A stretch of DNA of 9,739 nucleotides from JBAWYM01 sp037143575 (lineage in GTDB: Bacteria; Patescibacteriota; Gracilibacteria; Peribacterales; Peribacteraceae), in the NCBI GenBank assembly GCA_037143575.1, contig JBAWYM010000057.1, positions 1-9,739 on the forward strand, given 5' to 3'. The notes beneath the pieces were generated by a model. It worked only from the letters and a program-made list of their open reading frames with translations. It ran no database searches and had not been told where the DNA came from. The number at the start of each line of letters is the position of its first letter. Positions within the stretch are counted from its first letter, which is position 1. Below, in pieces: positions 1-6,250 of this stretch. The position numbers and the translations under genes are program-made.

Positions 1-21
1 AAGGCCGCTGCCCGTGGCTGA

Positions 22-48
22 ACCCACCAGCTTCAGCTGGTGGTGGGT
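22..48 (+). mobile_element. Hairpin resembling an IS200/IS605-type element end
   Basis: An 8-bp perfect stem (CCACCAGC at 24-31 with GCTGGTGG at 36-43) closes a TTCA loop. A second register, ACCCACC (22-28) with GGTGGGT (42-48), is also possible. GC-rich hairpins with a TTCA/TGAA loop preceded by 'AACCC' are typical of subterminal hairpins in IS200/IS605-family elements, where TnpA recognises single-stranded hairpins and the TnpB guide RNA ends. No tnpA or tnpB gene lies in the window. If this is a right end, tnpB would lie to the left of position 1. The family assignment comes from the hairpin style alone, so it is tentative. Confidence 0.3.
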
Positions 49-55
49 ATCAGTC

Positions 56-195
56 GACTGTAAAAACAGTCTTATCCCGTACCACGCCTGCCCTTCCGTA
101 GCTCAGCAGCGAAGGAGGGAAGCGTTTACCAAGACCAAAAGGACGTAGCCGTTTTCTCTGATTGGTTAGTAACGTTTCAAATGCGAAGTGGTATG
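56..195 (+). ncRNA. Candidate structured RNA of unknown family
   Basis: This gene-free stretch can be folded by eye into a compact nested structure. A small hairpin, GACTGT (56-61) with ACAGTC (66-71), has an AAAA loop. A closing stem pairs 78-85 (CGTACCAC) with 188-195 (GTGGTATG). Inside it is a bulged hairpin at 92-115 (CCTTC/GAAGG plus GCT/AGC). A second 8-bp stem pairs 119-126 (GAAGCGTT) with 171-178 (AACGTTTC). ACCAA (128-132) pairs with TTGGT (162-166), and AAAAGG (137-142) pairs with a bulged CCgTTTT (149-155). The one imperfect pair in each long stem is G-U read on the + strand but A-C on the minus strand, which favours a + strand RNA. I do not recognise tmRNA, SRP RNA, RNase P RNA, 6S or a tRNA in it. 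Its position beside an IS605-like hairpin makes a TnpB guide-RNA scaffold one possibility. Confidence 0.33.
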
Positions 196-208
196 AGTCT
201 AAACAATA

Positions 209-1228
209 CTAAATCCTCGCCTCCGGCGTATCGAAGAGAGGGGAGAGGATCGTGAAGGGATACCAGATGGAATTCCAATTGTAGAGTGGCTTCGTCATGA
301 TAAAGAGAGCAGAGTCGCTAGTTTCCATCGGTTTGAAATCGTACATCATGTAAATTGGTGCATCAGGAATAATATCATTCATAAGCTGCTGTAGCATCAC
401 AATAGAACACCGAGCGGCACAGGATTGCCCCGGCAAACCATTAAGTGGACCATCATCACACATCTCTCCGCGTGCAGGATCGATAATGCCATCGCCGCAA
501 CGTGCCAAAGTACAGTCGGGACGGCAACGGGAATCAGGGGCATAGGAGTTTCCTCCTGGTTTGTCTCCATCGTCACATTCCTTGTTCAATTCGGTGGCAA
601 TTCCATTGCCGCAGAAGTTTACATTATTCTTCCATTCCTTAATGATATTTTCCGAACATGAGCCATTACGGATTTCTGTACCGGACATCCATCGTGCATG
701 CAGAAAGGTCATTGGCTGATCGCTCGTATGCAGAATACGATACTGAAGGGACTGCTCCTGTACTTCGAGTTCACTACAGCCTGCTGCGCTGATCATGGGA
801 TTGATATAAGTTTTGGCACTAATATCCTGGACGCAGCATGCCGGACTTGGATCGGAATTAAGGCAGGTACTTCCCACGCAATTATTCACAATCTCAGAAG
901 AATTCTGAAAGCTGGAAAAGGAGAATGATGATGAAATTGAAGAATACGAAGAAGCTAAACTTTCAGATGATTCACTGGTCGGCGCCGATGATTCCGGGTG
1001 CTCATACTCCGGAAGGCCATCGATCTGAGCTTTCACTGGTGGAAGTGAAGCAGAGTGGTTGATGCCTATCTGAACGGAAAGAGTGGCCACGAGGAGGAGA
1101 GCAAACGTGGCAATCGTCAGATTCGATGTGGAGATTCTCTGTAGCATACGTACAGAAAGCCTACAGAACTTTTGCGACAATGGATACAGAACGTCTTGAA
1201 AAAAAAGCAAATAAGTATTGAGCATCAC
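209..1228 (-). CDS. Anchored Cys-rich surface protein with CGDG/CDDG repeats
   Basis: Predicted 339-residue exported protein held by one N-terminal membrane segment (about residues 36-56), with the rest outside the cell. A Ser-rich linker follows (about 80-111), then a Cys-rich region. Residues 206-274 hold two units of the DUF4215/Myxococcus Cys-rich repeat type: 'CGNG...ECDDGD' (from 206) and 'CGDGIID...MCDDG' (from 244). These acidic, disulfide-prone repeats are known from secreted and surface proteins, and some related modules bind calcium. The last 65 residues have no recognised motif and no second membrane span. The GTG start overlaps the obg stop by 4 bases, and an ATG follows directly (TGATG), so coupled translation is likely. 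ATG at 1147 (residue 28) would leave a shorter, more signal-like N terminus and is a real alternative. No Shine-Dalgarno is visible. Its partner and function are unknown. Confidence 0.8.
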   Translation of the reverse strand: MMLNTYLLFFQDVLYPLSQKFCRLSVRMLQRISTSNLTIATFALLLVATLSVQIGINHSASLPPVKAQIDGLPEYEHPESSAPTSESSESLASSYSSISSSFSFSSFQNSSEIVNNCVGSTCLNSDPSPACCVQDISAKTYINPMISAAGCSELEVQEQSLQYRILHTSDQPMTFLHARWMSGTEIRNGSCSENIIKEWKNNVNFCGNGIATELNKECDDGDKPGGNSYAPDSRCRPDCTLARCGDGIIDPARGEMCDDGPLNGLPGQSCAARCSIVMLQQLMNDIIPDAPIYMMYDFKPMETSDSALFIMTKPLYNWNSIWYPFTILSPLFDTPEARI

Positions 1229-2538
1229 TCGAAGAACTGATCAATCCGCTGCGCACCGATGAAGACCTTCTTCGATGATTCACAGGAGCGCTTTACCAGA
1301 CCCAAAAGACCGATTTTCTTGAGAACATCTTTGAATCGCAGGAGAGAACCATCACTCTGGAAATTGGTCATCCGTGTGAATTGCTCCAATCTCCGTCCGC
1401 GAATCAGAACATCACCAGTATCGTTGTCTGCAACCGTGTAATCTTTCATATTTTCCGAGAGATCCCCCGGACGGAGAACGGGAATCGTGGCTTCTGTGGG
1501 AGGAGCAAGCTCGGGGCGCTTTTCGCGTTCCTTCAGCACGAGAGGAAGGAGCTTCTTCATGAGGGCGTCCGTTCCTTGATTGGTTACGGCAGAAATGGTC
1601 GCCGCGACGGTAATCTTCTGTTTTTTGAGGGCAGCGATAACAGGATTCAGAGACGACAGCGTGAGATCGGTTTTGTTGATGACGACCAATTCCTTCTTCC
1701 TGAGGAGGACATCGGAATAGGCTTCCAACTCATGGCGTATGGCACGGTAGTCATGAATCAGGGGTTCCGGGTCTATAGAGCCATCTTGTTGAAGTGCACG
1801 ACTGAGATCGAGAAGGTGTACCAGGATGCCGCAGCGCTCGATGTGTTTCAGGAATTGATCTCCCAATCCTTTGCCCTCACTAGCGCCTTCGATGAGCCCG
1901 GGGACATCGCACATCACGAAGCGGCGCCGCGAGACAGAGACGACCCCCAGATTCGGGACGATCGTCGTGAACGGATACGCAGCAATTTTCGGACGAGCGG
2001 AGCTTACCACAGAGATGAGGGTGGATTTGCCGGTGCTCGGATAACCGATGATCCCGACGTCCGCGACGAGCTTGAGCTCGAGGGCAATGGTGCGGTATTC
2101 CCCGGGATCTCCCTTCTCCGCGAAGTCGGGTGCGCGCCGCACAGAGCTTTTGAAGTGCGCATTGCCGAATCCTCCGCGTCCGCCGTGTGCTATGACCATG
2201 CGGTCGCCTGCCATTTTCAAATCGGCGAGCTCGATGCCACTGGTGACATCGGTGACCACTGATCCGGCAGGAACGAGGAGTACGAGATCTTCGCCGTTGT
2301 GCCCGTGGCAGTCCTGGCCCATGCCCTGCTCACCGTGCTCCGCTGCGAAGCGCTTGCGGGCAGCGAAGTCACTAAGGGTATCGGCATTGGGATCCGCGAC
2401 GATGATCACATCGCCGCCTTTGCCGCCGTCACCGCCGTTCGGTCCACCCATGGGGATGTACTTTTCGCGTCTCCAACCGATGCATCCGTTGCCGCCTTTG
2501 CCGCCAGTAACGGAGATGGTTGCTTGATCGAGGAACAT
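1225..2538 (-). CDS. obg: GTPase Obg/CgtA (ribosome assembly)
   Basis: Obg is a slow GTPase that binds the large ribosomal subunit and links ribosome maturation to growth and stress. At 437 residues it is full length with all three domains. The Gly-rich Obg fold covers about 1-156, with the typical 'GGxGG' runs. The G domain has G1 GYPSTGKS (165-172), the switch I stretch TTIVPNLG (191-198), G3 DVPG (211-214), G4 NKTD (288-291) and G5 SAV (316-318). A C-terminal OCT-type domain follows at about 362-434. The Thr at P-loop position 169 is unusual, since Val or Ala is common there, but the GKS core is intact. The ATG start opens the canonical 'MFLDQ' N terminus. No Shine-Dalgarno precedes it. 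The gene is divergent from dnaK across 140 bp and its 3' end overlaps the next gene, forming a two-gene transcription unit. Confidence 0.98.
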   Translation of the reverse strand: MFLDQATISVTGGKGGNGCIGWRREKYIPMGGPNGGDGGKGGDVIIVADPNADTLSDFAARKRFAAEHGEQGMGQDCHGHNGEDLVLLVPAGSVVTDVTSGIELADLKMAGDRMVIAHGGRGGFGNAHFKSSVRRAPDFAEKGDPGEYRTIALELKLVADVGIIGYPSTGKSTLISVVSSARPKIAAYPFTTIVPNLGVVSVSRRRFVMCDVPGLIEGASEGKGLGDQFLKHIERCGILVHLLDLSRALQQDGSIDPEPLIHDYRAIRHELEAYSDVLLRKKELVVINKTDLTLSSLNPVIAALKKQKITVAATISAVTNQGTDALMKKLLPLVLKEREKRPELAPPTEATIPVLRPGDLSENMKDYTVADNDTGDVLIRGRRLEQFTRMTNFQSDGSLLRFKDVLKKIGLLGLVKRSCESSKKVFIGAQRIDQFFE

Positions 2539-2622
2539 AGTTCAAGGAATTGGATTACACTGATCATATCATCAAGCAGATCGCTGCCCTACCAATATCT
2601 GCCTCTCTATCGCTGAAAGCAG

Positions 2623-2651
2623 TTGACTGAACAACGTTGGCACTCTATACT
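2623..2651 (+). promoter_or_regulatory. Sigma-70-type promoter of dnaK
   Basis: The -35 box TTGACT (2623-2628) and -10 box TATACT (2646-2651) are separated by exactly 17 bp, and each is one base off consensus. Transcription should start around 2657-2660, giving a 5' leader of only about 20 nt before the dnaK ATG at 2679. That leader ends in a C-rich run with no Shine-Dalgarno. The -10 box lies in the spacer of the CIRCE operator, so bound HrcA would block polymerase directly. Confidence 0.85.
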
Positions 2652-2663
2652 CTTGAGTGCTAA
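2637..2663 (+). promoter_or_regulatory. CIRCE operator (HrcA binding site)
   Basis: TTGGCACTC (2637-2645), nine bases, then GAGTGCTAA (2655-2663). The established CIRCE consensus is TTAGCACTC-N9-GAGTGCTAA, so this copy differs at one position in the left arm and has the exact spacer length. CIRCE is bound by the heat-shock repressor HrcA, which depends on GroEL for activity. Predicted result: dnaK is repressed in normal growth and released on heat or folding stress. No hrcA, grpE or dnaJ gene lies in the window, so dnaK is a stand-alone member of the regulon here. Confidence 0.95.
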
Positions 2664-2678
2664 TTCCCCCCACTCACC

Positions 2679-4580
2679 ATGTCCAAGATCATCGGAATCG
2701 ACCTCGGTACTACCAATTCGTGCGTTGCTGTCGTAGAAGGCGGTGAGCCCGTCGTTATTCCGAATGCCGAGGGCAATAGAACGACACCATCTGTCGTCGC
2801 TTTCAAGGAAGACGGAGAAATTCTCGTCGGTGTTGCTGCCAAGCGCCAGTCGGTTACCAATTCCAAGAATACGGTCTTCTCTGCCAAGCGCTTCATGGGT
2901 CGCCGCTATTCAGAAGTGAAGACCGAGGCGCAGCGCATGCCCTTTGCCGTGAAGGATGGCAAAGAAGGTCGTGCGGTGATGGAGATCAATGGTAAAACAA
3001 TGTTGCCTCAGGAAGTGAGTGCGCAGATTCTGCAGAAATTAAAGAAGGACGCCGAGGCGTTTCTAGGTCAGAAGGTCGACAAGGCAGTCATCACCGTTCC
3101 GGCATACTTCGATGACTCGCAGCGTCAGGCCACCAAGGAGGCCGGAGAAATCGCCGGATTGGAGGTGGTGCGCATTATCAATGAACCGACGGCAGCCGCA
3201 TTGGCGTATGGACTGGATAAAGGCCACGATCACACCATCATTGTCTACGACCTTGGGGGTGGAACTTTCGACGTTTCGGTCCTCGAGCTCGGGGAAGGCG
3301 TTTTCGAGGTTCGTTCCACCAACGGCGATACGCACCTCGGTGGTGATGATTTCGACCAGCTCATCGTGGAGTGGCTCACTGCGGAATTTAAGAAAGAGCA
3401 GGGGATTGACCTCAGCAAAGACACCATTGCCCTGCAGCGCATTCGTGAAGCCGCGGAGAAGGCGAAGATTGAGCTGAGCTCGGCGACCCAAACAGAGATC
3501 AATCTCCCGTTCATCACAGCGGATGCCACCGGCCCCAAGCACCTCACCGTCAAGCTCTCGCGCGCTAAGTTGGAATCGCTCGTGGAATCCTTGATCGAGC
3601 GCACCGTTGCGCCGTGTGAGGCCGCTTTGAAGGATTCCAAATTGAAGAAGAGCGATATTCATGAAGTTGTGCTTGTGGGAGGAATGACCCGTATGCCGGC
3701 AGTACAGAAAAAAGTGAAGGAGCTCTTCGGGAAAGAACCGCACATGGGCGTGAATCCCGATGAAGTTGTCGCAATCGGTGCTGCCGTCCAAGGTGGAGTC
3801 CTCGGTGGGGATATCCACAGGGATATTGTTCTGGTCGATGTCACGCCACTCAGTCTCGGCATCGAGACGCTGGGTGGGGTCGCGACCAAAGTCATTGAGC
3901 GCAATTCCAAGATCCCCACGAAGAAGAGCCAGATTTTCTCGACCGCTGCGGATAATCAGCCATCCGTAGAAGTGCACGTTACGCAGGGTGAGCGCGAATT
4001 GGCCAAGGACAACAAATCGCTCGGTCGGTTCATTCTCGATGGCATTCCTCCCTCACATCGCGGCATTCCTCAGATCGAAGTGACGTTTGATATCGATACC
4101 AATGGCATTTTCCATGTCACGGCGAAAGACCTCGGAACAGGCAAGGAACAGCACATTGCTATTCAGGGCTCCACGGGACTGAGCAAAGATGAAATTGAGA
4201 AGATGAGGAAGGACGCCGAGATTCATGCCGAGGACGACAAGAAGAATCGTGAGCGCATCGATGCCCGCAACGGAGCGGATGCCCTCATATTCAATCTCGA
4301 GAAGCAGATGCGGGATCTGGATGCGAAGCTTCCTGAGGAGCTAAAGAAGAAGGTGAATGCGAAGATGAATGATCTGCGCGAAGTCCTCAAGAAGGAAGAA
4401 GCTAATCTGGAGGAGATCAAGAAGGCCTCGGATGCGCTTTCTGATGATGCGATGGAGATCGGGAAACTGGTGTATGAGGAGGCGCAGAAGAAGGGGAAGG
4501 AGGAAAAGGGCGAAGAGAAGAAGGAAGAGAAGGTGGTCGATGCGGAGGTGGTCGACGAAAAGAAGAAGGAGGAGAAGTAA
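2679..4580 (+). CDS. dnaK: Chaperone protein DnaK (Hsp70)
   Basis: ATP-driven cytosolic chaperone that works with DnaJ and GrpE to fold and rescue proteins. At 633 residues it is full length. The ATPase domain (about 1-385) has the phosphate-binding motifs GIDLGTTNS (6-14) and DLGGGTFDVS (191-200), the 'ITVPAYFDDSQRQAT' segment (138-152) and VLVGGMTRMP (331-340). The interdomain linker is DIVLVDVTPLS (382-392). The substrate-binding beta domain and helical lid follow, ending in a Lys/Glu-rich tail with VVDAEVVDE (619-627), a variant of the usual DVVDAEFEEV. The ATPase domain carries the extra segment near residues 74-100 that E. coli DnaK has and typical Gram-positive DnaK lacks. The start is fixed by the canonical 'MSKIIGIDLGTTNS' and lies about 20 nt after the predicted transcript start, with no Shine-Dalgarno. 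It converges on the DUF559 gene. Confidence 0.99.
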   Translation: MSKIIGIDLGTTNSCVAVVEGGEPVVIPNAEGNRTTPSVVAFKEDGEILVGVAAKRQSVTNSKNTVFSAKRFMGRRYSEVKTEAQRMPFAVKDGKEGRAVMEINGKTMLPQEVSAQILQKLKKDAEAFLGQKVDKAVITVPAYFDDSQRQATKEAGEIAGLEVVRIINEPTAAALAYGLDKGHDHTIIVYDLGGGTFDVSVLELGEGVFEVRSTNGDTHLGGDDFDQLIVEWLTAEFKKEQGIDLSKDTIALQRIREAAEKAKIELSSATQTEINLPFITADATGPKHLTVKLSRAKLESLVESLIERTVAPCEAALKDSKLKKSDIHEVVLVGGMTRMPAVQKKVKELFGKEPHMGVNPDEVVAIGAAVQGGVLGGDIHRDIVLVDVTPLSLGIETLGGVATKVIERNSKIPTKKSQIFSTAADNQPSVEVHVTQGERELAKDNKSLGRFILDGIPPSHRGIPQIEVTFDIDTNGIFHVTAKDLGTGKEQHIAIQGSTGLSKDEIEKMRKDAEIHAEDDKKNRERIDARNGADALIFNLEKQMRDLDAKLPEELKKKVNAKMNDLREVLKKEEANLEEIKKASDALSDDAMEIGKLVYEEAQKKGKEEKGEEKKEEKVVDAEVVDEKKKEEK

Positions 4581-4596
4581 ATAATGCCTGCCATTG

Positions 4597-4640
4597 ACCC
4601 TCACCCCAGCCCTCTCCCTCTGCGGAGGGCGAGGGAGGTG
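4597..4640. repeat. Left inverted repeat and hairpin of the DUF559 unit
   Basis: Begins ACCCTCACCCC and continues into a hairpin: an 11-bp stem with one mismatch (4610-4620 with 4625-4635) around a TGCG loop. The same sequence lies in reverse orientation at 5042-5085, on the other side of the DUF559 gene. Over about 38 aligned columns, 33 are identical, with four substitutions and one gap. Sitting 17 bp after the dnaK stop and 10 bp after the DUF559 stop, the hairpin may also serve as a two-way transcription end, although no T-run follows it. Confidence 0.8.
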
Positions 4641-4650
4641 TAGATGATGC

Positions 4651-5034
4651 TTATCCTGAAGTACAGGCTTCAGCGATTCTTGCGAGAACCCAATCCATTA
4701 ATTCCTTCACCTGAAGGTTACTGAAGCGCAGAAACGTATATCCTCCGCTTTCAAGGTACTGTTGTCTCTGAGCATCACGTTCCTGCTGCCATTGATGAAC
4801 ACACCCATCAAGCTCTATGACAAGCCGGTGTGAAGGGCAAAGAAAATCCACGATGTACTGTCCAATGGGAGACTGTCGTCTGAATTTCAGATTATGGAAT
4901 CGCCTTCCTCTCAGCATATCCCAGAGCAGTTTCTCATCCGGGGTTTGGTTCTGCCTAAGCGCTCGCGCCTTTCTCGTCGTTTCAGGAATGCGCTGTGAAA
5001 TGAAATTCAACTCTGATTCTGATGTACTCAACAT
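4651..5034 (-). CDS. DUF559 protein, Vsr-like endonuclease fold
   Basis: A 127-residue single-domain protein of the DUF559 family (PF04480), which belongs to the PD-(D/E)xK nuclease superfamily near the very-short-patch repair enzyme Vsr. Family marks are 'LRQNQTPDEKLLWDMLR' (26-42), 'LKFRRQSPIGQYIVDF' (49-64), 'VIELDG' (72-77) and 'ESGGYTFLRF' (95-104). D63, E74 and D76 are the expected metal-binding residues, and H80 follows at the position of the usual 'GxxH'. Nuclease activity is inferred from the fold; most family members are untested. The ATG start has a strong Shine-Dalgarno, GGAGGAGG (5043-5050 on the complement), about 8 nt upstream. This is unlike every other gene here, and the site is at the inner edge of the right repeat. 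The gene lies between gap and dnaK, flanked by inverted repeats, and was probably inserted. Confidence 0.9.
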   Translation of the reverse strand: MLSTSESELNFISQRIPETTRKARALRQNQTPDEKLLWDMLRGRRFHNLKFRRQSPIGQYIVDFLCPSHRLVIELDGCVHQWQQERDAQRQQYLESGGYTFLRFSNLQVKELMDWVLARIAEACTSG

Positions 5035-5041
5035 GCTTTCA

Positions 5042-5085
5042 TCCTCCTCCTCTCCCTTCGCAAAGGGAGAGGGTAGGGTGAGGGT
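5042..5085. repeat. Right inverted repeat and hairpin of the DUF559 unit
   Basis: Reverse-oriented partner of the repeat at 4597-4640. It holds a perfect 10-bp stem, CCTCTCCCTT (5049-5058) with AAGGGAGAGG (5063-5072), around CGCA (TGCG on the complement), then GGGTGAGGGT at its outer end. Compared with the left copy, the pair next to the loop is T-A instead of C-G. This is a compensated change that keeps the stem and suggests the hairpin itself matters. Its inner edge supplies the Shine-Dalgarno of the DUF559 gene. Confidence 0.8.
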
Positions 5086-5129
5086 AAATTGAGCTATGCC
5101 TAACGGATGGCTTCATCTCAACCAGAAAC

Positions 5130-5153
5130 CGGTTCCACGAACGAATGGAACCG
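5130..5153 (-). terminator. Possible weak terminator hairpin after gap
   Basis: An 8-bp perfect inverted repeat, CGGTTCCA (5130-5137) and TGGAACCG (5146-5153), with an 8-base loop, starts about 30 nt past the gap stop codon. On the minus strand only three T follow (GTTTCTGG), so a classic intrinsic terminator is not convincing. It may mark a transcript end or pause between gap and the DUF559 gene. Confidence 0.35.
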
Positions 5154-5182
5154 AACAATGTAAGGGTCAAATTCTCATCATC

Positions 5183-6187
5183 TCACAGCCTCTCCCCCAC
5201 ATACTCCGCCAATTCCACGATCCTATTGCTGTATCCCCATTCATTGTCATACCAACCAAACGCCTTCACGAGGTTTCCGCCGATCACTTCCGTGAGTGCA
5301 GCATCGATGATGCAGCTGCGGTCATCTTGAACGTAATCCTGAAGAACCAACGGACGAGTTTCGAATCCAAGAATGCCTTTCATCTTCCCTTTGGAGGCCT
5401 TCTCGAATGCGGCATTCACTTCCTCCGCAGTCGTCTCCTTCTCGGTGACTACGGTGAGATCGGTGATACTTCCGGTGGGCGTGGGGACGCGAATCGAAAT
5501 GCCGTTGAGCTTTCCCTTGAGCTCCGGAACAACGAGGCCGATCGCCTTGGCCGCACCCGTGCTTGTCGGGATCATGTTAATGGCCGCAGCCCTGGCGCGC
5601 CGCAAATCCTTGTGTGGAAGGTCGAGGAGGCGCTGGTCATTGGTGTAGCTGTGGATGGTGGTCATGAGTCCGTGCTTGATGCCAAACGTGTCCGAAAGAA
5701 CCTTGGCCATTGGTGCAAGGCAGTTTGTGGTGCAGGAAGCATTGGAAATGACGTGCATGGTCTTGGGAACGTACGTCTCGTGATTGACGCCGATGACGAA
5801 GGTTCCGTCAATCGTGTCCTTCCCGGGAGCGGAAATGATGACCTTCTGCGCTCCGGCCTTGAGGTGGAGCCCCGCTTCCTCCCGCTTCACAAACTTTCCC
5901 GTGCATTCCAGAACGATATCCACCTTCATGGCCTTGTGCGGCAATACGGAAGGATCCTTCTCCGCGGTAAGCGCAATGGCACCGTGCTTCGTCATCAGCT
6001 TGCCGTCTTTGAACTCCGTCTCTGCGTCATAGCGGCCGTATGTTGAGTCAAATTCGAACATGTGGGCAAGCGTTGCGCCATCAGTAAGGTCATTGATCGC
6101 AACGACTGTGAGCTCCGGGTGCTTCTCCAGAATGATGCGCAATGCTTGGCGACCGATACGACCGAATCCATTGATGGCGATATTCAT
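5183..6187 (-). CDS. gap: Glyceraldehyde-3-phosphate dehydrogenase, type I
   Basis: Cytosolic glycolytic enzyme that oxidises glyceraldehyde 3-phosphate to 1,3-bisphosphoglycerate with NAD+ and phosphate. At 334 residues it is normal length. The Rossmann motif INGFGRIGR is at 5-13. Catalytic Cys152 sits in SNASCTTNCLAP (148-159) and His179 in TIHSYTNDQ (177-185). The C-terminal WYDNEWGYS (312-320) is intact. Asp33 in 'INDL' and Leu-Pro in 'DLPHKDLRRARAAA' (189-202) are typical of NAD-dependent, catabolic GapA-type enzymes rather than the NADP-dependent GapB type. The start is fixed by the canonical 'MNIAINGFGRIGR'; the bases before it are CT-rich with no Shine-Dalgarno. It lies 63 bp downstream of the endonuclease IV-like gene on the same strand, so the two are probably cotranscribed. 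No other glycolytic gene is adjacent. Confidence 0.98.
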   Translation of the reverse strand: MNIAINGFGRIGRQALRIILEKHPELTVVAINDLTDGATLAHMFEFDSTYGRYDAETEFKDGKLMTKHGAIALTAEKDPSVLPHKAMKVDIVLECTGKFVKREEAGLHLKAGAQKVIISAPGKDTIDGTFVIGVNHETYVPKTMHVISNASCTTNCLAPMAKVLSDTFGIKHGLMTTIHSYTNDQRLLDLPHKDLRRARAAAINMIPTSTGAAKAIGLVVPELKGKLNGISIRVPTPTGSITDLTVVTEKETTAEEVNAAFEKASKGKMKGILGFETRPLVLQDYVQDDRSCIIDAALTEVIGGNLVKAFGWYDNEWGYSNRIVELAEYVGERL

Positions 6188-6250
6188 TGAAGAGGTGGGG
6201 AAGGTTGCCGAAATTGTATCGAGATTTGTCGAAATTCCAAGACGATCTCG

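Noticed and set aside
98..106. GTAGCTCAG, as in a tRNA D-arm
   Set aside because: No matching GAGC to close the D-stem, no T-loop GTTCRANNC at the right distance and no acceptor stem, so it is not a tRNA.
1381..2262. Long open frame opposite obg (293 codons)
   Set aside because: Antisense shadow of a clear Obg gene; the translation has no recognisable domain and arises from the codon bias of the real gene.
3063..3977. Long open frame opposite dnaK (304 codons)
   Set aside because: Antisense to highly conserved DnaK sequence; such open antisense frames are a well-known artefact in hsp70 genes.
4586..4596. ATTG near both outer ends of the DUF559 unit as a target-site duplication
   Set aside because: Only four bases, and not directly next to the right repeat, so it cannot be separated from chance.
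5096..6046. Long open frame opposite gap (316 codons)
   Set aside because: Antisense shadow of intact GAPDH with no protein-family resemblance or start-site signal.
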